NCBI RefSeq assembly: GCF_900103455.1
Contig: NZ_FNHI01000004.1
Span: 62,001-126,000 of the forward strand
From: Streptomyces wuyuanensis
GTDB lineage: Bacteria; Actinomycetota; Actinomycetes; Streptomycetales; Streptomycetaceae
Direction of reading: 5' to 3'
Length of the DNA: 64,000 nucleotides
This document shows, piece by piece, positions 41,940 to 51,237 of this stretch. The position numbers and the translations under genes were made by a program. Below the pieces are notes generated by a model that was not told the DNA's origin, made no database searches, and saw nothing but the letters and a program-made list of their open reading frames with translations. Position 1 is the stretch's first letter. Each line of letters begins with the position of its first letter.

Positions 41940-43085
41940 ATGTCGGACAACATGGGGCCGGGACCCGGACCGTACGGCGGGGCGCAGGGCCACGGCGCGG
42001 CACCCGGGTGGGGCGGCTGGGGACCTCCTCCGGCCCCCAAGCCCGGAGTGATACCGCTGCGCCCGCTCGATCTCGGCGATGTCCTCAGCGGTGCCTTCGC
42101 GACGATCGGCCGTGGCTGGAAGCAGCTCTACGGCACGGCCGTCGCCGTCTACGTCCTCGCCGCGCTGGCGGTCGGTGGGGCGCTGGTGCTCGCCTACTCG
42201 GCGGTCGGCGACGGCCTGCACGAGATCATCGACCTGCCGCCGGGCGAGGACCCGTCCTGGGACCAGGCGCAGCCGCTGGTGGTCGCGCTCGCATCCGTCT
42301 GGGTGTTCGCCGTCGTGGTGCTGCTCGTGTCGACGGCGGTGGTCACGGCCGCCGTGCCGGCCGTCCTCCAGGACACCGTGCTCGGGCGGCCGGTCGTCTT
42401 CGGCACGGTCTGGCGCCGCGCCTGGGGAAAGGTTCCTGCAGTGCTCGGGACGGTCCTGCTCACCGGCCTGATCGCTGTCGTGCCGATGGCCCTGATGATG
42501 CTCGGCCTCGTGGCCCTCATGGTCAGCCTGGTGACGTCGCTGGACGGCGACGGCGGCGGTGGCGCGGGCGGGCTCGCCGCGCTCGGCTTCCTGGGGGTGC
42601 TGGCCACCGCGCCGGTCGCGGTCTGGCTCTGGGTGAAGTTCAGCCTCGCCCCGCACGTCGCGGTCTTCGAGGGCCAGGGACCGATCCGGTCGATGCGCCG
42701 CTCCTGGGACCTGGTGCGCGGCGGCTGGTGGCGGATCTTCGGGATCTCGCTGCTGGCCTATCTGATGGCGGCGGCGGTGAGTTTCGCGATCCGCCAGTCG
42801 GTCGACGTGGCGACCGCCTTCCCGATGGCGGGCACCGCGACTCTGGACGAGGGCGAGGACCTCGCCACTTTCCTCGTCGGGATGTCCGGCTGGTTCGCCC
42901 TCGCCCTGGTCGGGCAGCTGGTCGCCCAGATCGTCACGTCGACGTTCCCCCAGCTGGTGAACGGTCTGCTCTACGTCGACCAGCGCATGCGCAACGAGAA
43001 CCTGGCGCCGGTCCTGGCCTCGGCCGCGGGCGCCCCCGCGGCTGCGCCGGGACCGCAGCCGCCGGCGCCGCCCGTCGCCGGCTGA
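41940..43085 (+). CDS. Polytopic membrane protein (GDPD-type membrane domain)
   Basis: A 381-aa membrane protein with a Gly/Pro-rich cytosolic N-terminus (GPGPGPYGGAQGHG), then the conserved VIPLRPLDLGDVLSGAFATI and about six membrane helices, resembling the membrane domain attached to glycerophosphodiester phosphodiesterases (DUF7847/YciC-like). The conserved block FVLLPAVAVFEGQ-like is represented by SLAPHVAVFEGQGPIRSMRRSWDLVRG. The C-terminus is Ala/Pro-rich. No catalytic domain present. ATG 41940 follows GGGCGGGGG. Function unknown. Confidence 0.82.
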   Translation: MSDNMGPGPGPYGGAQGHGAAPGWGGWGPPPAPKPGVIPLRPLDLGDVLSGAFATIGRGWKQLYGTAVAVYVLAALAVGGALVLAYSAVGDGLHEIIDLPPGEDPSWDQAQPLVVALASVWVFAVVVLLVSTAVVTAAVPAVLQDTVLGRPVVFGTVWRRAWGKVPAVLGTVLLTGLIAVVPMALMMLGLVALMVSLVTSLDGDGGGGAGGLAALGFLGVLATAPVAVWLWVKFSLAPHVAVFEGQGPIRSMRRSWDLVRGGWWRIFGISLLAYLMAAAVSFAIRQSVDVATAFPMAGTATLDEGEDLATFLVGMSGWFALALVGQLVAQIVTSTFPQLVNGLLYVDQRMRNENLAPVLASAAGAPAAAPGPQPPAPPVAG

Positions 43086-43123
43086 ACGCACGACGGGCAG
43101 CCGGCGACGCGCCACCGCACGCG

Positions 43124-43164
43124 AACGGCCGTGCCCGCCGGTCTCCCCGGCGGGCACGGCCGTT
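43124..43164. terminator. 18-bp perfect hairpin between convergent genes
   Basis: AACGGCCGTGCCCGCCGG (43124-43141) pairs perfectly with 43147-43164, loop TCTCC. It separates the membrane-protein gene from the convergent SUF operon and marks its 3' end. Confidence 0.9.
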
Positions 43165-43274
43165 CCGCTCCCTGCGGACTCGCGCCGGACGATTACGTGC
43201 CCGGCGTGCCGGACGCTCCCCGGGGGACGGGCGTTCCCGTGCGGGATCCCGCCGTCCCCGGGGGCGTCGCGGCG

Positions 43275-43673
43275 TCAGACGTTGAAGCCGAGCGCCCTCA
43301 GCTGCTCACGGCCGTCGTCCGTGATCTTGTCCGGACCCCACGGCGGCATCCAGACCCAGTTGATCTTCAGCTCGTTGACGATGCCGTCGGTCGCGGCCTT
43401 CGCCTGGTCCTCGATCACGTCCGTCAGCGGGCAGGCCGCCGACGTCAGCGTCATGTCCAGGGTCGCGATGTTGGCGTCGTCGATGTGGATGCCGTAGATC
43501 AGCCCGAGGTTGACCACGTCGATGCCCAGCTCGGGGTCGACGACGTCGTACAGGGCCTCGCGGACCTCCTCCTCGGAGGCCTTCGTGCTCGTCGGCGCCG
43601 CGGCCTCGGAGGAGGAGAAGGTCTCCTCGTCCGGCCACTCCTTCTCCGCCGTGGTCTCGCGGTTCTCAGTCAT
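43275..43673 (-). CDS. sufT: SufT / MIP18-family iron-sulfur assembly factor
   Basis: A 132-aa DUF59 protein that helps deliver Fe-S clusters to targets. The MIP18 core is YDVVDPELGIDVVNLGLIYG and MTLTSAACPLTDVIEDQ (conserved Cys), followed by INWVWMPPWGPDKIT. The N-terminal ~45 residues are Glu/Ser/Thr-rich and variable. The ATG at 43673 overlaps sufU by 4 nt, making it the last gene of the SUF operon. Family length and place agree. Confidence 0.92.
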   Translation of the reverse strand: MTENRETTAEKEWPDEETFSSSEAAAPTSTKASEEEVREALYDVVDPELGIDVVNLGLIYGIHIDDANIATLDMTLTSAACPLTDVIEDQAKAATDGIVNELKINWVWMPPWGPDKITDDGREQLRALGFNV

Positions 43674-44125
43674 GCGGTCTTCCCTTCGGACAGCGCCTGC
43701 GCCGTCGCGTCCTTCCATGCCATCCAGCTCAGGAGGGCGCACTTCACGCGCGCCGGGTACTTGGAGACGCCGGCGAACGCGACCGCGTCCTCCAGCACCT
43801 CCTCCATCGCGTCGTCCGGCTCGATCTGGCCCTTGGACTGCATCAGCTCCAGGAACGTCGCCTGGATCTTCTGCGCCTCGGCGAGCTCCTTGCCGACGAG
43901 AAGTTCGTTCAGCACGGAGGCGGACGCCTGGCTGATGGAACAGCCCTGGCCCTCGTAGGAGACGTCCGCGATGCGCGTGCCGTCGTACTTCACGCGCATC
44001 GTGATCTCGTCGCCGCAGGTGGGGTTGACGTGGTGCACCTCGGCGTCGCCGTCCCGCAAGCCCCGCCCGTGCGGGTGCTTGTAGTGGTCCAGGATGACGT
44101 CCTGGTACATCGAATCAAGCTTCAC
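43670..44125 (-). CDS. sufU: SufU-type sulfur acceptor/scaffold protein
   Basis: A 151-aa SufU that accepts sulfur from SufS (zinc-dependent sulfurtransferase). The three conserved cysteines are in HVNPTCGDEITM, EGQGCSISQAS and ARVKCALLSWMAW; the aspartate ligand is in the first motif. ATG 44125. It overlaps sufT by 4 nt and follows sufS by 10 bases. Confidence 0.95.
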   Translation of the reverse strand: MKLDSMYQDVILDHYKHPHGRGLRDGDAEVHHVNPTCGDEITMRVKYDGTRIADVSYEGQGCSISQASASVLNELLVGKELAEAQKIQATFLELMQSKGQIEPDDAMEEVLEDAVAFAGVSKYPARVKCALLSWMAWKDATAQALSEGKTA

Positions 44126-44135
44126 GTCAGGCCCC

Positions 44136-45392
44136 TCAGCCGAAGAAGTTGCGGACGTGCTCCAGGCCGTCGATCAGTGCGTCCACCTCGCCCGGCGTGG
44201 AGTACAGATAGAACGACGCCCTCGTGGTCGCGGGAATTCCGTACCGGAGGCACACCGGCCGTGCGCAGTGGTGGCCGACCCGGACGGCGATGCCCTGCTC
44301 GTCCAGCACCTGCCCCACGTCGTGCGGGTGGATGTCCCCGAGCACGAAGGAGATCGCCGCACCGCGGTCCTCGGCCGTGACCGGGCCGATGATCCGCAGG
44401 TCGGGGACCTGCTGCAGCCGCTGGACCGCGTACTCGGTGATCGCGTGCTCGTGCTGCGCGATCCTGTCCATGCCGATCGCGCTCAGGTAGTCCACCGCTG
44501 CGCCGAGGCCGACGGCCTGGGCGATCGGGGGCGTACCCGCCTCGAACTTGTGCGGCGCCGGGGCGTACGTCGACGAGTGCATCGACACGGTCTCGATCAT
44601 CTCGCCGCCGCCCAGGAACGGAGGCAGGTCCTCCAGGAGCTCCTGGCGGCCCCAGAGCACGCCGATGCCCGTCGGGCCGCACATCTTGTGGCCGGTGAAG
44701 GCCACGAAGTCGGCGCCGAGCGCCTGGACGTCCAGGGGCATGTGCGGGGCGGCCTGCGAGGCGTCGACGAGGACGAGCGCGCCGACGTCCTGCGCCCGGC
44801 GGACGATCTGCTCGACCGGGTTGACCGTCCCCAGGATGTTGGAGACCAGCGTGAAGGAGACGATCTTCGTCTTCTCCGTGATGACCTCCTCGATGTTGGA
44901 GAGGTCGAGGCGGCCGTCGTCGGTCAGTCCGAACCACTTCAGTTTCGCGCCCGTGCGCTGCGCCAGCAGCTGCCAGGGAACGATGTTGGAGTGGTGCTCC
45001 ATCTCCGTGATGACTATCTCGGTCTCGCGGTCCACGCGGTAGGGCTCGTCGGCCCAGCCCAGCATGTTCGCCACGAGGTTAAGCGACTCCGACGCGTTCT
45101 TGGTGAAGATCACCTCGTCGCGGCTCGGCGCGTTGACGAAGGAGGCGACCTTGTCGCGAGCGCCCTCGTACAGTGCCGTGGCCTCCTCGGCGAGCACGTG
45201 CACACCGCGGTGGACATTGGCGTTGTAGCGCTCGTAGTACTCGGCGAGTGCGTCCAGCACCTGGCGCGGCTTCTGCGAGGTCGCCGCGTTGTCCAGGTAC
45301 ACGAGCTTCCTGCCGTCGTGGACCACGCGGTCCAGGATCGGGAAGTCCTTGCGGATCGCCTCGGTGTCGAGGAGGCCCGGCATCTGTGTCAC
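44136..45392 (-). CDS. sufS: Cysteine desulfurase SufS
   Basis: PLP-dependent release of sulfur from cysteine for Fe-S assembly; 418 aa. Features: YLDNAATSQKPRQVLDAL, VDASQAAPHMPLDVQAL, FVAFTGHKMCGPTGIG with the Schiff-base lysine, and AVRVGHHCARPVCLRYG with the catalytic cysteine. GTG start at 45392 overlaps the sufC stop by 4 nt. Group II (SufS/CsdA) desulfurase. Confidence 0.97.
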   Translation of the reverse strand: MTQMPGLLDTEAIRKDFPILDRVVHDGRKLVYLDNAATSQKPRQVLDALAEYYERYNANVHRGVHVLAEEATALYEGARDKVASFVNAPSRDEVIFTKNASESLNLVANMLGWADEPYRVDRETEIVITEMEHHSNIVPWQLLAQRTGAKLKWFGLTDDGRLDLSNIEEVITEKTKIVSFTLVSNILGTVNPVEQIVRRAQDVGALVLVDASQAAPHMPLDVQALGADFVAFTGHKMCGPTGIGVLWGRQELLEDLPPFLGGGEMIETVSMHSSTYAPAPHKFEAGTPPIAQAVGLGAAVDYLSAIGMDRIAQHEHAITEYAVQRLQQVPDLRIIGPVTAEDRGAAISFVLGDIHPHDVGQVLDEQGIAVRVGHHCARPVCLRYGIPATTRASFYLYSTPGEVDALIDGLEHVRNFFG

Positions 45393-46153
45393 GCGGATAC
45401 GCCACCCTTCGTGTATGCCTCGTAGCCCTCGGCCTCGAGCTTGTCGGCGAGCTCGGCGCCGCCGGACTCGGCGATGCGGCCGTTCGCGAACACGTGGACG
45501 AAGTCGGGCTTGATGTAGCGCAGGATGCGCGTGTAGTGGGTGATCAGCAGGGTGCCGACCTCACCGGTCTCGCGGACGCGGTTGACGCCTTCGGAGACGG
45601 TGCGCAGCGCGTCGACGTCGAGGCCGGAGTCCGTCTCGTCGAGGATCGCGATCTTCGGCTTGAGGAGCTCCAGCTGGAGGATCTCGTGCCGCTTCTTCTC
45701 ACCGCCGGAGAAGCCCTCGTTCACGTTCCGCTCGGCGAAGGCCGGGTCCATCTGGAGACGCTCCATGGTCTCCTTGACCTCCTTCACCCAGGTGCGCAGC
45801 TTGGGGGCCTCGCCGCGGATGGCGGTGGCGGAGGTGCGCAGGAAGTTGGAGACCGAGACACCGGGGACCTCGACGGGGTACTGCATCGCGAGGAAGACGC
45901 CGGCGCGGGCGCGCTCGTCGACGGACATCTCCAGGACGTCCTCGCCGTCCAGGGTCACGGTGCCACCGGTGATCGTGTACTTGGGGTGGCCCGCGAGGGA
46001 GTAGGCGAGGGTCGACTTGCCGGAGCCGTTGGGGCCCATGATGGCGTGGGTCTCGCCCTGCTTCACGGTCAGGTCGACGCCCTTGAGGATCTCCCGGGGG
46101 CCGTTCTCGGCCTCGACGGAGACGTGCAGGTCGCGGATTTCAAGCGTTGCCAT
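45389..46153 (-). CDS. sufC: SUF system ATPase SufC
   Basis: ABC-type ATPase of the SufBC2D complex; 254 aa. Walker A IMGPNGSGKSTLAYS, signature GFSGGEKKRHEILQ, Walker B IAILDETDSGLD and the H-loop TLLITHYTRIL. ATG 46153 with GGAGTCC-like upstream sequence; seven bases after the Rieske gene. Confidence 0.97.
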   Translation of the reverse strand: MATLEIRDLHVSVEAENGPREILKGVDLTVKQGETHAIMGPNGSGKSTLAYSLAGHPKYTITGGTVTLDGEDVLEMSVDERARAGVFLAMQYPVEVPGVSVSNFLRTSATAIRGEAPKLRTWVKEVKETMERLQMDPAFAERNVNEGFSGGEKKRHEILQLELLKPKIAILDETDSGLDVDALRTVSEGVNRVRETGEVGTLLITHYTRILRYIKPDFVHVFANGRIAESGGAELADKLEAEGYEAYTKGGVSA

Positions 46154-46160
46154 GGGTGAC

Positions 46161-46478
46161 TCAGGACTCCTGGGTGACGGAGACGAGCACATCGTCCCCT
46201 TCGATCTTTACGGGATACACGGGGACGGGGCGCGTCGCGGGAAGGCCGGACGGCTTGCCGGTGCGGAGGTCGAAGCTGGAGCCGTGCAGCCAGCACTCGA
46301 TCTGGCAGTCCTCCACCTCGCCCTCGGAGAGGGAGACGTTCGCGTGCGAGCAGATGTCGTGGATCGCGAACACCTCGCCCTCCGTGCGGACGACGGAGAC
46401 CGGCGTGCCGTCGAGTTCCACCCGCTTCGGGGTGTCCTCCTCCAGCTCGCTCAGCCCACAGGCGCGGACGAAGGCCAT
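46161..46478 (-). CDS. Rieske-type ferredoxin of the SUF operon
   Basis: A 105-aa [2Fe-2S] Rieske protein (non-heme iron oxygenase ferredoxin subunit family). The ligands are in IHDICSHANVSLSEGE (C-x-H) and CWLHGSSFDLRTGKPSG (C-x2-H). Its gene lies between sufD and sufC in many actinobacteria, so it is probably an electron donor for cluster assembly, a client, or a redox sensor for the operon. The ATG overlaps the sufD stop by one base. Confidence 0.93.
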   Translation of the reverse strand: MAFVRACGLSELEEDTPKRVELDGTPVSVVRTEGEVFAIHDICSHANVSLSEGEVEDCQIECWLHGSSFDLRTGKPSGLPATRPVPVYPVKIEGDDVLVSVTQES

Positions 46479-47692
46479 CAGACGGACGCCTCCAGCTCCG
46501 CCTCGATCTTGGCGATGAGGCGCTCCTCCACATCCGGCAGGCCGATCTGCTGGACGAGCTCGGCGAAGAACCCGCGGACGACGAGGCGGCGGGCCTCGGC
46601 CTCCGGGATGCCCCGGGCCATCAGGTAGAAGAGCTGCTCGTCGTCGAAACGGCCGGTGGTGGAGGCGTGGCCGGCACCGACGATCTCGCCGGTCTCGATC
46701 TCCAGGTTCGGCACGGAGTCGACACGGGCGCCGTCGGTCAGAACCAGGTTGCGGTTCATCTCGTAGGTGTCGGTGCCCTCGGCCTCGGCCTGGATGAGGA
46801 CGTCGCCGATCCAGACGGCGTGCGCGCTGTCGCCTTGGAGCGCGCCCTTGTAGACGACGTTCGACTTGCAGTGCGGGGCGTTGTGCGTGACCAGGAGGCG
46901 GTGCTCCTGGTGCTGCCCGGCGTCGGTGAAGTACAGACCGAACAGTTCGGCCTCGCCGCCCGGACCCGCGTACGAGATGCGCGGGTGGAGGCGTACGACG
47001 TCGCCGCCGAAGGTCACGACGACCGACCTGAAGGTCGCGTCGCGGCCGATGAGGGCGTTGTGCTGCGAACAGTGCACCGCGGTGTCGTCCCAGTCCTGGA
47101 CGGAGACGAAGGTGACCTTGGCGCCGTCGCCGATCAGGAAGTCCACGTTGGCGGAGCGCACGGCGTCGCCGGTGTGGTCGATGACGATGACGACCTCGGC
47201 GAAGGCGCCGATCTCGAAGACCGTGTGCCCGAAGGTGGTGCCGCCCTCGCCGTGCAGGGCGACCCGCACCGGCTCGGTCAGGACCGTCTCCTTGGGGATC
47301 GAGACGACGGTGGCCTTCTCGAAGGAGGAGAACGCCTGCGCGGCGACCCGGTCGACGGGCGTGCCCGCCTTGCCGATGCGCGCGTCGTCGCGGCCGACGG
47401 ACTCGACGGTGACGCCGTCGGGGGCGTTCACCTCCGCCTTGATCGAACCGTCTGCCTTCGCGGTGCCGTCGTGGAGACCCTTCAGGCGCTCCAGCGGCGT
47501 GAACCGCCACTCCTCCTCGCGGCCGTGCGGGACCGGGAAGTCCGCCACGTCGAAGGACGGGGGCGCGCTCATGCGCGTGGCGACGGTCGACTCGGCGGCC
47601 ACCGCGATCGACCCGGCGGTGGTGGAGCCCACCGGTAGGGATCCCCCCGCCCGGGCGGAGCGGAGGGTGGGGGAGTTCTGAGCCTCAGCCAT
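46478..47692 (-). CDS. sufD: SufD scaffold subunit
   Basis: A 404-aa partner of SufB in the SufBC2D scaffold. It contains PVPHGREEEWRFTPLERLKG near the N-terminus, the beta-helix core (SVQDWDDTAVHCSQHNALIG), and the functional histidine region EIVGAGHASTTGRFDDEQLFYL. The first ~40 residues are unusual: NSPTLRSARAGGSLPVG is encoded by a palindromic element (47641-47675), so the true functional start may be MSAPPSFDVADFP further in. Stop and Rieske start overlap by one base. Confidence 0.95.
   Translation of the reverse strand: MAEAQNSPTLRSARAGGSLPVGSTTAGSIAVAAESTVATRMSAPPSFDVADFPVPHGREEEWRFTPLERLKGLHDGTAKADGSIKAEVNAPDGVTVESVGRDDARIGKAGTPVDRVAAQAFSSFEKATVVSIPKETVLTEPVRVALHGEGGTTFGHTVFEIGAFAEVVIVIDHTGDAVRSANVDFLIGDGAKVTFVSVQDWDDTAVHCSQHNALIGRDATFRSVVVTFGGDVVRLHPRISYAGPGGEAELFGLYFTDAGQHQEHRLLVTHNAPHCKSNVVYKGALQGDSAHAVWIGDVLIQAEAEGTDTYEMNRNLVLTDGARVDSVPNLEIETGEIVGAGHASTTGRFDDEQLFYLMARGIPEAEARRLVVRGFFAELVQQIGLPDVEERLIAKIEAELEASV
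47641..47675. repeat. Palindromic element in the sufD 5' region
   Basis: ATCCCCCCGCCCGGGCGG ... GGAGGGTGGGGGAG is the typical Streptomyces short repeat (CTCCCCCAC...GGGGGGATCCC on the other strand). It is read in frame in the first codons of sufD. Confidence 0.7.
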
Positions 47693-47754
47693 GGCTGTCG
47701 TCTTGCTCGCTTCCTACGTGAAGAAATCTGCTCGCTGCGGGTGGGGCGACGGCC

Positions 47755-49176
47755 TCAGCCGACCGCGCCTTCCATCTGCAGCTCGATCAGCCGGTTGAGC
47801 TCCAGGGCGTACTCCATCGGCAGTTCCTTGGCGATCGGCTCGACGAAGCCGCGCACGATCATCGCCATCGCCTCGTCCTCGGAGAGTCCGCGGCTCATCA
47901 GGTAGAAGAGCTGGTCGTCGGAGACCTTGGAGACGGTTGCCTCGTGCCCCATGGAGACGTCGTCCTCGCGGACGTCGACGTACGGGTAGGTGTCGGACCG
48001 GGAGATCGTGTCGACGAGCAGGGCGTCGCAGAGCACGTTGGACTTGGCACCGGGGGCGCCCTCGCCGATCTCGATGAGACCGCGGTAGGAGGTCCGGCCG
48101 CCGCCTCGCGCCACCGACTTGGAGACGATGTTCGAGGAGGTGTTCGGGGCCATGTGGACCATCTTGGCGCCGGCGTCCTGGTGCTGGCCCTCGCCCGCGA
48201 AGGCGATGGACAGGGTCTCGCCCTTGGCGTGCTCGCCCATCAGGTACACGGCGGGGTACTTCATCGTGACCTTGGACCCGATGTTGCCGTCGACCCACTC
48301 CATGGTCGCGCCCTCGTACGCCACGGCGCGCTTGGTGACCAGGTTGTAGACGTTGTTCGACCAGTTCTGGATGGTCGTGTAGCGGCAGCGGGCGCCCTTC
48401 TTGACGATGATCTCGACCACGGCGCTGTGCAGCGAGTCCGAGGAGTAGATCGGGGCGGTGCAGCCCTCGACGTAGTGGACGTACGCGTCCTCGTCGACGA
48501 TGATCAGCGTCCGCTCGAACTGGCCCATGTTCTCGGTGTTGATCCGGAAGTAGGCCTGGAGCGGGATCTCGACGTGCACGCCCTTCGGCACGTAGATGAA
48601 GGAGCCGCCGGACCACACCGCGGTGTTCAGCGAGGCGAACTTGTTGTCGCCGGCCGGGATGACCGTGCCGAAGTACTCCTTGAAGAGCTCCGGGTGCTCC
48701 TTCAGCGCGGTGTCGGTGTCCAGGAAGATGACGCCCTGCTCCTCCAGGTCCTCGCGGATCTGGTGGTAGACGACCTCGGACTCGTACTGCGCGGCGACAC
48801 CGGCCACGAGGCGCTGCTTCTCGGCCTCGGGGATGCCGAGCTTGTCGTACGTGTTCTTGATGTCCTCGGGCAGGTCCTCCCAGGACTCCGCCTGCTTCTC
48901 CGTGGACCGCACGAAGTACTTGATGTTGTCGAAGTCGATGCCGGAGAGGTCGGAGCCCCAGTTCGGCATGGGCTTCTTCTCGAAGAGCTTCAGGCCCTTC
49001 AGACGCATCTTCAGCATCCACTCGGGCTCGGACTTCTTCGCGGAGATGTCCCGGACCACGTCCTCCGAGAGGCCGCGCTTTGCCGCGGCGCCTGCGACGT
49101 CGGAGTCGGCCCAGCCGTATTCGTACTTGCCCAGGCCCTCGAGCTCAGGGTGGGCAGTCTCCGTGGGGAGAGTCAT
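47755..49176 (-). CDS. sufB: SufB scaffold subunit
   Basis: A 473-aa main Fe-S scaffold subunit with no intein. Core features are [59 protein letters not shown], and [20 protein letters not shown] with the cluster-binding cysteine, ending [18 protein letters not shown] 49176 follows GAGGAACCCC and overlaps the sufR stop by 4 nt. Confidence 0.97.
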   Translation of the reverse strand: MTLPTETAHPELEGLGKYEYGWADSDVAGAAAKRGLSEDVVRDISAKKSEPEWMLKMRLKGLKLFEKKPMPNWGSDLSGIDFDNIKYFVRSTEKQAESWEDLPEDIKNTYDKLGIPEAEKQRLVAGVAAQYESEVVYHQIREDLEEQGVIFLDTDTALKEHPELFKEYFGTVIPAGDNKFASLNTAVWSGGSFIYVPKGVHVEIPLQAYFRINTENMGQFERTLIIVDEDAYVHYVEGCTAPIYSSDSLHSAVVEIIVKKGARCRYTTIQNWSNNVYNLVTKRAVAYEGATMEWVDGNIGSKVTMKYPAVYLMGEHAKGETLSIAFAGEGQHQDAGAKMVHMAPNTSSNIVSKSVARGGGRTSYRGLIEIGEGAPGAKSNVLCDALLVDTISRSDTYPYVDVREDDVSMGHEATVSKVSDDQLFYLMSRGLSEDEAMAMIVRGFVEPIAKELPMEYALELNRLIELQMEGAVG

Positions 49177-49967
49177 GCGGGGTTCCTCCCGGCCGTGCTT
49201 GCAGATGCTTGCGAAGTGGTCTTTTCGGTGTTGCTGGTCGTGCTGGTCCTGCCGGACCCGTCGGCCGGCCGGTCGTCGGACCGGTGGCCGGCCTTCGGGA
49301 TGAAGGTCGTGCACACGCCGTCGCCGTGGGCGATGGTGGCCAGACGCTGTACGTGCGTGCCGAGCAGACGGGAGAAGACCTCGGTCTCCGCCTCGCACAG
49401 CTGCGGGTACCGCTCGGCCACATGGGCGACGGGGCAGTGGTGCTGACACAGCTGCTCGCCGACCGGTGCGTTACGCGCCGTAGCAGCGTACCCGTCTGCG
49501 GTCAACGCCTTGGCCAGAGCCTCGGTGCGCGCCTCGGGATCGGCGGCCTCCACGGCCCGGCGGTACGCCTCGGCCTGGGCCTCCATCCGGTCGCGGGCGA
49601 AGGCGGCGACGGCGGCCTCGCCTCCCGCGTTCTCCTCGATCCAGCGGAGGGCGTCGACGGCGAGCGCGTCGTAGGACTGGTCGAAGGCGTCCCGGCCGCA
49701 GTCGGTGAGTGCGAAGACCTTGGCGGGCCTGCCCCGGGTGCGCGCGCCGTACACGCGCTGCTCGCGCGCGACGACGACGTCGTCGGAGACGAGCGCGTCC
49801 AGATGACGGCGTACGGCTGCCTGGGTGAGCCCGAGACGGCCGGCGAGGTCGGCGACGGTGGACGGCCCGTGGTCCAGGATCGACCGCGCGACCCGGTTGC
49901 GGGTTGACCGCTCCCCGGTCGCGAGCTCCTCCTGGGGGGACTCCCCCACAGCTCCGCCGTTTTTCAC
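49173..49967 (-). CDS. sufR: SufR-type [4Fe-4S] winged-helix repressor
   Basis: A 264-aa DeoR/ArsR-like winged-helix regulator. The DNA-binding part is [20 protein letters not shown] and [20 protein letters not shown]; the Fe-S ligands are in [15 protein letters not shown] and [12 protein letters not shown] 49967 is chosen because the predicted promoter puts the transcript start at that codon (leaderless). Codons upstream as far as a TTG at 50003 would lie inside the promoter. Residues encoded around 49931-49950 (GESPQEE) come from a palindromic repeat. By family precedent, the cluster-bound form represses suf, and cluster loss induces it. Confidence 0.92.
   Translation of the reverse strand: MKNGGAVGESPQEELATGERSTRNRVARSILDHGPSTVADLAGRLGLTQAAVRRHLDALVSDDVVVAREQRVYGARTRGRPAKVFALTDCGRDAFDQSYDALAVDALRWIEENAGGEAAVAAFARDRMEAQAEAYRRAVEAADPEARTEALAKALTADGYAATARNAPVGEQLCQHHCPVAHVAERYPQLCEAETEVFSRLLGTHVQRLATIAHGDGVCTTFIPKAGHRSDDRPADGSGRTSTTSNTEKTTSQASASTAGRNPA
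49931..49950. repeat. Short palindromic element in the sufR 5' region
   Basis: CCTGGGGGGACTCCCCCACA, an almost complete GGGGGA-C-TCCCCC palindrome, shares the block CCTGGGGGGAC with the element in ectC (13356-13366). It is read in frame within the first 20 codons of sufR. Confidence 0.6.
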
Positions 49968-50003
49968 AACGCCATTGTTGCGTAATTCCAGAGAGACTGA
50001 CAA
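49967..50003 (-). promoter_or_regulatory. suf promoter with CAAC-N6-GTTG SufR operator
   Basis: On the minus strand TTGTCA (complement of 49998-50003) and AACAAT (complement of 49974-49979) are 18 bases apart; start is predicted at the GTG of sufR (49967). CAAC-GCCATT-GTTG (49967-49980) is an inverted repeat of the exact CAAC-N6-GTTG form described for cyanobacterial SufR and covers the -10 box and start. Confidence 0.65.
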
Positions 50004-50310
50004 GCCGCGTCCGCCGGGTGGACGGTGCCGTGCATCACTTAGGGAAACCTAACCTGACCTGCGGAAACGATCATTCGTGGGATCAATCCCGGGAGGCTCC
50101 GCGCCCTCCGCCGAAGGCCCCCGGCGAGCGCCCCGACCCCCGCTGACCGGCGATTCGTCCCTCCCGGGGCGCCCGCTCCACCCGGCCGCCGGAGGCAGCC
50201 GCCGCCCTCCTCCGGGGCGCCCCGCGGGTGGCCGGATCCATGCCCTCCGGGCCGCCGGGATCCCGCCCCGGCGCCCCGGACGGCCGTCGCCCCTCCTTAG
50301 ACTGCCCGGC
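50004..50310. other. Divergent intergenic region between sufR and the ABC exporter
   Basis: About 307 bases of mainly Pro/Arg-coding-like high-GC sequence with no gene I accept. The ABC-transporter end carries a -10 box TAGACT (50298-50303) seven bases before the ATG at 50311, consistent with a leaderless transcript. Confidence 0.5.
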
Positions 50311-51237
50311 ATGAACAACGAGTCCGCCGTCCGGGTACGGGGCCTGGTCAAGCGGTACGGAGCCAGAACCGCGGTGGACGGGCTCGACCTCGACGTCCGC
50401 ACCGGCACGGTCACCGCCGTCCTCGGCCCGAACGGGGCCGGGAAGACCACCACCGTCGAGACCTGCGAGGGCTACCGCCGCGCCGACTCCGGCACGGTCC
50501 GCGTCCTCGGCCTCGACCCGGTCGCCGACGCCTCGCGGCTGCGGCCGCGGATCGGCGTGATGCTCCAGTCCGGCGGTGTCTACTCGGGCGCCCGCGCCGA
50601 CGAGATGCTGCGTCACATGGCGAAGCTGCACGCCCACCCCCTCGACGTGGACGCCCTGATCGAACGGCTCGGCCTCGGTTCGTGCGGGCGGACGACCTAC
50701 CGGCGGCTCTCGGGCGGGCAGCAGCAGCGGCTGGCACTCGCCATGGCCGTCGTCGGCCGTCCCGAACTGGTCTTCCTGGACGAGCCGACCGCCGGACTCG
50801 ACCCCCAGGCCCGCCGCGCCACCTGGAACCTGGTGCGCGAGCTGCGCACCGACGGGGTGACGGTGGTGCTGACCACGCACTTCATGGACGAGGCGGAAGC
50901 TCTCGCCGACGACGTCGCGATCATCGACGCGGGGCGGGTCGCCGCCCAGGGCAGCCCCGAGCAGCTGTGCCGGGGCGGCGCGGAGAACACCCTCCGTTTC
51001 ACCGGCCGCCCGGGCCTCGACCTCGGCTCCCTGCTGAAGGCGCTGCCGGACGGCACCGCTGCGGCGGAGCTGACGCCGGGCGCGTACCGGATCAGCGGGA
51101 CCGTCGACCCGCAGCTGCTCGCCACCGTCACCTCCTGGTGCGCTCAGCACGGGGTGATGCCGGACGGCATCTCGGTGGAGCGCCACACCCTCGAGGACGT
51201 CTTCCTGGAGCTCACGGGGAAGGAGCTGCGGTCGTGA
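50311..51237 (+). CDS. ABC exporter ATP-binding protein (DrrA-like)
   Basis: A 308-aa ATPase: Walker A VLGPNGAGKTTTVETCEG, signature RLSGGQQQRLALAMAV, Walker B LVFLDEPTAGLDPQARRATW, and the C-terminal extension (SVERHTLEDVFLELTGKEL) typical of DrrA/CcmA-like drug or lipid exporters. ATG 50311 has no Shine-Dalgarno, but TAGACT seven bases upstream suggests a leaderless mRNA. It overlaps the permease gene by 4 nt. Confidence 0.92.
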   Translation: MNNESAVRVRGLVKRYGARTAVDGLDLDVRTGTVTAVLGPNGAGKTTTVETCEGYRRADSGTVRVLGLDPVADASRLRPRIGVMLQSGGVYSGARADEMLRHMAKLHAHPLDVDALIERLGLGSCGRTTYRRLSGGQQQRLALAMAVVGRPELVFLDEPTAGLDPQARRATWNLVRELRTDGVTVVLTTHFMDEAEALADDVAIIDAGRVAAQGSPEQLCRGGAENTLRFTGRPGLDLGSLLKALPDGTAAAELTPGAYRISGTVDPQLLATVTSWCAQHGVMPDGISVERHTLEDVFLELTGKELRS

